Source of the DNA: Oscillospiraceae bacterium
Lineage (GTDB): Bacteria; Bacillota; Clostridia; Oscillospirales; Oscillospiraceae
Direction of reading: 5' to 3'
DNA length: 64,000 nucleotides
NCBI GenBank assembly: GCA_020025515.1
Contig: JAHHRZ010000001.1
Span: 1-64,000 of the forward strand
In this document: in pieces, positions 59,719 through 64,000 of the stretch
Numbering within the stretch: position 1 is the stretch's first letter
Layout: every line of letters starts with the position of its first letter
The notes under the pieces: generated by a model
The model's database searches: none
Seen by the model: only the letters and a program-made list of their open reading frames with translations
What the model was told of the DNA's origin: nothing
Translations under genes and position numbers: made by a program

Positions 59719-60792
59719 ATGAAGCCAGTTGCAAATGTTACGGAAAGAACCAGATTCAGGACAATTTTACAAGAACCAAGCATAAGACCATTCCGAAAAT
59801 CCATGCGCCTGGGGCCTACGGGAATCAATTTTCTTTACAATGCTCTCCCACTTGGGGCATTATATCACCTCAGTCCGGCTTGGAGCCATACGGGAATTCC
59901 TTTGGGAATCAATTTTTTCCTGGGAGAGGCCAGAAACGGAAAGGTCCAATCCCTGCCCATCTACACGGAACAGGACTTGGCGCAGGACCCCACCAGAAAG
60001 GAAGCGGAACTGCTGTTTCTGCCGGGGACACCCGGTGCTCCTTATGCCATAGTGGTGCCCGGCGGCGCTTATTTCAGTGTAGCCATCTCGGTGGAAGGGC
60101 TCCCTGTGGGGGCCAAGCTCCACGAGCAGGGCTATTCTGTCTTTTTCCTGCGCTACCGCTGCGGAAGACACGGAGGACTTCCCAAGCCTTTTTATGATCT
60201 GCAGGCATCCATTCGGTATATCACCAACCATGCACGGACGCTGCAGGTAGATCCCTTGGGCTATGGGGTCTTTGGCTTTTCAGCCGGGGGACATGTGGCA
60301 GCCAGCATGGGGACAGACAACTTTGGCTACCTGCCCCAAAGACTGCCAAAACCCGGCGCCATGATCCTGGGATATCCTCTGGTGAGTCTGGAAGAAAGAA
60401 ACCTCTCCATCAATTTTGTGATTCATGCCTATACAGGAAGGAAGTGGCGGGACATACTGCCGCCTACCTATATTCTGAATCATATGGACCAAAACTATCC
60501 GCCTACCTATATTTGGCAGTGCCGGGACGATAAGCTGCTTCCCTTTACGGGAAACGGAGAAGCGTTCCGGAAGAAAGCAGCCCAGCTGGGAGTGCCCTGC
60601 CACTTCCGGGCCGTGAACAAAGGCGGCCATGGTTTGGGCCTGGGTCTGGGCAGTGAAGCGGAGGGGTGGCTGGATGAGGCGGTTACATTCTGGGAGGCTC
60701 ACAGGACTGCTGCCGCTGCCATATCTGCTGAGACTCCTCCTGAAGAATCTGGTCATAGGCGGCTGCATAGGTATAGAGCATCTGATTCTTAA
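59719..60792 (+). CDS. Alpha/beta hydrolase (BD-FAE/lipase-like)
   Basis: A 357-residue hydrolase. The oxyanion loop VVPGGAYFSVA, the nucleophile elbow GVFGFSAGGHVAAS, an Asp in WQCRDDKLLP and the catalytic His in KGGHGLGLGLGS form the triad. It resembles carbohydrate acetyl esterases. The start at 59719 has AGAAGGGA upstream and lies 25 bases after a promoter; an upstream ATG at 59587 lacks a site. The last 110 bases overlap the opposite-strand DUF975 gene. Confidence 0.85.
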   Translation: MKPVANVTERTRFRTILQEPSIRPFRKSMRLGPTGINFLYNALPLGALYHLSPAWSHTGIPLGINFFLGEARNGKVQSLPIYTEQDLAQDPTRKEAELLFLPGTPGAPYAIVVPGGAYFSVAISVEGLPVGAKLHEQGYSVFFLRYRCGRHGGLPKPFYDLQASIRYITNHARTLQVDPLGYGVFGFSAGGHVAASMGTDNFGYLPQRLPKPGAMILGYPLVSLEERNLSINFVIHAYTGRKWRDILPPTYILNHMDQNYPPTYIWQCRDDKLLPFTGNGEAFRKKAAQLGVPCHFRAVNKGGHGLGLGLGSEAEGWLDEAVTFWEAHRTAAAAISAETPPEESGHRRLHRYRASDS

Positions 60793-61669
60793 AGAAATAG
60801 TTGAGCGTGGAGATGAGAAGTGTATGCACAATTCCGGAAAGCAGGATTATGAGGTTGGGGTCCAATGGAAGGGGAACTCCCGCAAGTTCTGCAATGAGGC
60901 CCGCAAAAGGAACAAGGCTAATGAGGACTTGGGCCAGATAGTACCACCAAAACCGCAGATCCAGCCGCAGGAACTGGCCCATGTGACCACGCATCATCCG
61001 GGAAGCACATCTCAGAATCTGACTGCCGGGAATTTGGGGATAGTCGGTCATGAGGAAAAAAGCCATTCGGTAACGGAACAGGAAAAACAGGGCAATAAGC
61101 GCAAACAGAAGAGAGCACACCAGGAGCAAAGGCAGAAACGCCTCCGTGACGGCGCTCTGTACAGCGGCGGTAGGGGCTTCCAATAAAGCCTGTAATGCTG
61201 CGGGGTCCAACCGGGCGGAGGTAATCAAAACAACATAGGTGGATACGAGCATGGTCATCAGATAGGAGCAGCCCAGCACCGGAAGCAGGTACATGAGTCC
61301 GGCCATGAGAAGCCGCTTCCACTGGCAGAAGCCTGAGACCATGGACTTGGGCTGGACATCCTGACCACGGTAGATCCGCAGTGAGCCTGCACAGAAGCAG
61401 TAATACCATACAGGAGGAAATAGGATAGACAGGAGATTGACCAGACTCTGAAGCGCCCCCAAAGCGGAACGGGCTCCCACATTGGACAGTCCGGAAAACC
61501 CGTCTACGGCAGATGTGAGGCCATAGCTTATGAGGTTGACGCCCACGGAGACAGCAGCAAATACCAGAAGATAGAGGTTCAGGAGCTTCTTTGGACGCTC
61601 CGCACCTGCATCCAGACGCTGCCTGCCAATGGAAAATAACTGGGGGATATCAAATCGAACCATGTTCAT
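60683..61669 (-). CDS. DUF975-family integral membrane protein
   Basis: A 328-residue protein with about six transmembrane helices. LFSIGRQRLDAGAERP and the final part ARSALGALQSL through DAAYDQILQEE resemble DUF975 (YesL-like, spore- or envelope-associated). The C-terminal Gln-rich end (QQIWQRQQSCEPP) is encoded in DNA shared with the convergent hydrolase gene. A reasonable ribosome binding site (AGAAGG) lies before the ATG. Confidence 0.8.
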   Translation of the reverse strand: MNMVRFDIPQLFSIGRQRLDAGAERPKKLLNLYLLVFAAVSVGVNLISYGLTSAVDGFSGLSNVGARSALGALQSLVNLLSILFPPVWYYCFCAGSLRIYRGQDVQPKSMVSGFCQWKRLLMAGLMYLLPVLGCSYLMTMLVSTYVVLITSARLDPAALQALLEAPTAAVQSAVTEAFLPLLLVCSLLFALIALFFLFRYRMAFFLMTDYPQIPGSQILRCASRMMRGHMGQFLRLDLRFWWYYLAQVLISLVPFAGLIAELAGVPLPLDPNLIILLSGIVHTLLISTLNYFFKNQMLYTYAAAYDQILQEESQQIWQRQQSCEPPRM

Positions 61670-61696
61670 GCCTTCTTTCTGAATATAAAAAAAGAA

Positions 61697-61723
61697 TTCT
61701 TTACCACTATATAGTAAAGTAAA
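61697..61723. promoter_or_regulatory. Palindrome between divergent genes, possible operator
   Basis: TTTACCACTATATAGTAAAG centred on ACTATATAGT lies 30 bases before the DUF975 start and about 180 before the glycosyltransferase start. No regulator is identified. Confidence 0.4.
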
Positions 61724-61904
61724 ATGAGTAAAATAGCAAATCTTTTTTCTGTTGGCAGTAGAAGGAGAGACATAATTCGTGGAAAACCGCAGGGAAAGCA
61801 GAGGATTAAGAAAAAATTAAGGAAAGGGTATATTGCATGTTGTGGAAATATTCGGTATGATGTCGATAGGAACCAATGGTTACAACACATACAGGAGGTC
61901 CATA

Positions 61905-63107
61905 ATGGAAATCGCAATAGATACTTTGAGTTGGATCCTCAAAATATTTACCTTCTATACGGCGGTCATTGGCGTCTGCTTCCTGCTTCCTCAGCGAAAG
62001 CACAAGCGGTATGCCCCTAAAACCCGGTTTGCAGTTCTTGTTGCGGCACGCAATGAGTCGGCGGTCATTGGCCAGACTGTGACCCAGCTTCTCAAGCAGA
62101 CCTATCCGGAAGAACTGTATGACCTGTACATCATCCCCAATAACTGCACAGACAACACTGCCCAGGTGGCGGCACAGGCCGGAGCCAAGGTGCTGGAATG
62201 TAATGTGCCGGTGAAAACCAAAGGGCAGGTGCTCCAGTGGGCGTTTCAGACACTGGAACATGAAAAATACGATGCCTATTGTGTGTTTGACGCAGACAAT
62301 CTGGTGGACCCTGCCTTTCTGGAGAGAATGAATGATGTTTTCTGTGCAGGCGCACGGGTGGCGAAGAGTATGCAGAAGGCTTCCAATCCCGGAGAAACCT
62401 GGATTTCCGGCTGCTATGATCTTTATATCGAGAACTTCAATCTGATGTTCAGCCGTCCCCGGGGCACCTTGGGCCTGTCTGCCAAGCTGATCGGTACCGG
62501 CTTTGCCATCAGTCGGGAGCTTCTGAATGAAATGGGCGGCTTCCAGACGGTCACATTGACCGAGGACACGGAGTTTGCTGTTCAGTGTGCCCTGCGTGGG
62601 GAAAAGGTCTGGTGGGTGCCGGAGGCTGTGACCTTTGACGAAGAGCCTCTGACCTTCGGTGTATCCATGCGCCAGCGCCGCCGCTGGTCCAGCGGTGTGA
62701 TGCAAACCTTTGAGGTCTACTTGGGACGCCTGCTGAAAAACATTTTTACCGGAAAGAGTCCTCTTTTGTGCTGGGATCTTTTGATGCTCATTGCAGGCCC
62801 TGCCATGCAGGTGCTGGCGCTGATTCCCGGCTTGTACCTGATTGCACAGACTCTGATTACAGGCAAGTGGATGATGATTGTTGTTGCAGTCCTGTCGTTC
62901 TGGCTTGGTATGATGGGTACCGCTCTCATGCTGGCTGTTTTGGGTCGAAGACCTGTCTTAAAGATGTGGAAAACAATTTTGCTGTATCCTGTTTTTATTG
63001 CATCCTGGTATCCTCTGCACCTATTGTCGGTGTTCAAGAAAGCCAAGGTGTGGAAGCCCATCGTACATCAGGGATCCAAGCCCATTGCGCAGCTGAACCA
63101 GTTCTAA
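61905..63107 (+). CDS. Membrane-bound family 2 glycosyltransferase
   Basis: A 400-residue processive-type glycosyltransferase. An N-terminal transmembrane helix is followed by the GT2 core: LVAARNESAVIGQ, DxD motif VFDADNLVD, LTEDTEF acid site and the Q-x-x-R-W motif MRQRRRWSSG. Three or four C-terminal transmembrane helices follow. This is the pattern of N-acetylglucosaminyl or cellulose-type synthases making secreted polysaccharide. AGGAGG lies 7 bases before the ATG at 61905; the longer frame upstream has no site. Confidence 0.92.
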   Translation: MEIAIDTLSWILKIFTFYTAVIGVCFLLPQRKHKRYAPKTRFAVLVAARNESAVIGQTVTQLLKQTYPEELYDLYIIPNNCTDNTAQVAAQAGAKVLECNVPVKTKGQVLQWAFQTLEHEKYDAYCVFDADNLVDPAFLERMNDVFCAGARVAKSMQKASNPGETWISGCYDLYIENFNLMFSRPRGTLGLSAKLIGTGFAISRELLNEMGGFQTVTLTEDTEFAVQCALRGEKVWWVPEAVTFDEEPLTFGVSMRQRRRWSSGVMQTFEVYLGRLLKNIFTGKSPLLCWDLLMLIAGPAMQVLALIPGLYLIAQTLITGKWMMIVVAVLSFWLGMMGTALMLAVLGRRPVLKMWKTILLYPVFIASWYPLHLLSVFKKAKVWKPIVHQGSKPIAQLNQF

Positions 63108-63288
63108 CAAACAGATTTAACAGAAAAAATATTACGTCTGGCGCAAGGGCGGAATTTGACAAAAATAGAATAAAATATCCCGCCTTACTGCGTGGAACAC
63201 GAGAATATCCACACAAAATGCCCCTGTTTGAAGTTGCGGCAGGATGCTGGATGTGACATGGAAGAGGCACTGTGACTAAAAAATAGTG

Positions 63289-63317
63289 TTGACATTGCAA
63301 GTAGTTTGGTATATATA
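63289..63317 (+). promoter_or_regulatory. Promoter of the terminal lipoprotein gene
   Basis: TTGACA (63289-63294), 17-base spacer, TATATA (63312-63317). Confidence 0.75.
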
Positions 63318-63384
63318 TTGACTTGATAAGAAATATATGGCGCAGTTGCTTTGTATTTCTAAACCAATGATTTGGAGGAAATTT

Positions 63385-64000
63385 ATGAAAAAGCAAACAA
63401 TTAGTGTGCTGGCCGCCGCCCTGTGTGTCGGAAGTCTGTTGGCCGGCTGCGCTTCCAAAGAAGCGAAGGAAACCACAGCAGTAACCACCGAGCCCATCGC
63501 GACCGAAACCATGGCGGAAACCACCGCTCCTACCCAGGCTACGGAACCTTCTGTACCTGAGACCTCTGAAGTGACGGTTCCTGTAACAACCACTCCTGAG
63601 ACTTCCGCGCCTGCAGAGAGCACCGCACCTGCGGAGAGCACCGCTCCTACAACTGCGAACGCCCCCTCCGGCAGCTATGTCAATCTGGACAATATGCAGT
63701 TTACCATCAAGGGCAAGACCTATACCCTGGGTCAGACCACTTTGCAGCAGATGATTGACGATGGTGTCCCCTTCAATGAGGATGATCTGGCAAATGCCAA
63801 CAACAATTTGAACAAGAACTCCCAGTCTCAGGGCTTCCGTATCGAGCTGGGTGAGTATTGGAGTGCGCAGGTGTACACCATGAACGATACTGATGGGAAC
63901 AGAACTGCGGCCGAGTGCTACGTCAGCGAGATCTATCTGCCTCTCAAGAAGGACAGCACACAGGATATCCTGACCTTTGCATTCCCGCAGAATATGACCA
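63385..64000 (+). CDS. Secreted lipoprotein, 5' part (3' end outside window)
   Basis: An open frame of 205 codons reaching the right edge. MKKQTISVLAAALCVG, then LLAGCASK gives a lipobox with Cys about 22. A long Thr/Pro/Glu/Ala-rich linker (repeats of TTAPTQATEP and ESTAPAEST type, about 25-90) acts as stalk. A beta-rich domain begins at about residue 95 (YVNLDNMQFTIKGKTY). GGAGGAAA lies before the ATG. The function cannot be determined from the visible part. Confidence 0.85.
   Translation, partial: MKKQTISVLAAALCVGSLLAGCASKEAKETTAVTTEPIATETMAETTAPTQATEPSVPETSEVTVPVTTTPETSAPAESTAPAESTAPTTANAPSGSYVNLDNMQFTIKGKTYTLGQTTLQQMIDDGVPFNEDDLANANNNLNKNSQSQGFRIELGEYWSAQVYTMNDTDGNRTAAECYVSEIYLPLKKDSTQDILTFAFPQNMT

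Noticed and set aside
1..64000. tRNA or rRNA genes
   Set aside because: Scanning for TTCGAAT-type T-loops and long conserved rRNA words found none I could support.

Overview
The window looks like a chromosomal segment of a strictly anaerobic, spore-forming gut Firmicute of the class Clostridia, probably close to Oscillospiraceae. This is inferred from spoIIID, an oxygen-independent ribonucleotide reductase (nrdD), adhE, a bile-salt-hydrolase-type enzyme, SLH-domain surface proteins, and AGGAGG-type ribosome binding sites in front of most genes. The genus cannot be settled from sequence reading alone.

Layout. 1-1.7 kb: the end of an ABC-2 exporter operon. 1.8-4.6 kb: a decayed stretch with a GHKL kinase fragment, an intact lipoprotein gene, a broken small gene and an ABC-exporter fragment cut by an IS end. 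4.7-10.2 kb: a complete compact type II-C CRISPR-Cas9 locus (tracrRNA, cas9, cas1, cas2, then a 10-repeat array). The array is read on the opposite strand from its own near-consensus promoter, and every repeat also ends in an extended -10 box. 10.2-16.9 kb: an AT-rich accessory island on the minus strand. It holds IS256- and IS5-type remnants, an Rhs-like repeat fragment, two broken copies of one putative toxin tail, three intact paralogues of a small zinc-ribbon membrane protein (probable immunity proteins), two related lipoproteins and other small membrane proteins. 17-64 kb: mostly core genome in ordinary order.

Core region. An sdpRI-like immunity/repressor pair has two clear operators. 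It is followed by a YczE-type membrane protein, an AzgA/PbuG-type purine permease, trmL-pgk-tpiA, and a 2252-residue secreted S8 protease with PA, dockerin-like, Big2, cohesin-like and SLH regions. Next come a FadR-type regulator, a secreted lysozyme-like protein, a radical SAM/VWA/MoxR cluster on the minus strand, a DarA-type c-di-AMP receptor, an amidohydrolase with a Cys/Gly-rich winged-helix partner, and a bile-salt-hydrolase homologue. The remainder is an AT-rich HExxH protein, nrdD with two NrdR boxes, galM, an LTA-synthase-like sulfatase, dgt, a YigZ protein, hflX, rpmE, tex-birA-nitroreductase, adhE, spoIIID, an HtrA protease, an alpha/beta hydrolase, a DUF975 protein, a family 2 glycosyltransferase and the start of a lipoprotein.

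The most interesting part is 4.5-17 kb: a promoter-in-repeat Cas9 locus beside an Rhs toxin/immunity graveyard, both lined with IS scars. All motif and promoter calls were made by eye; family names come from recognising conserved motifs, without database searches.
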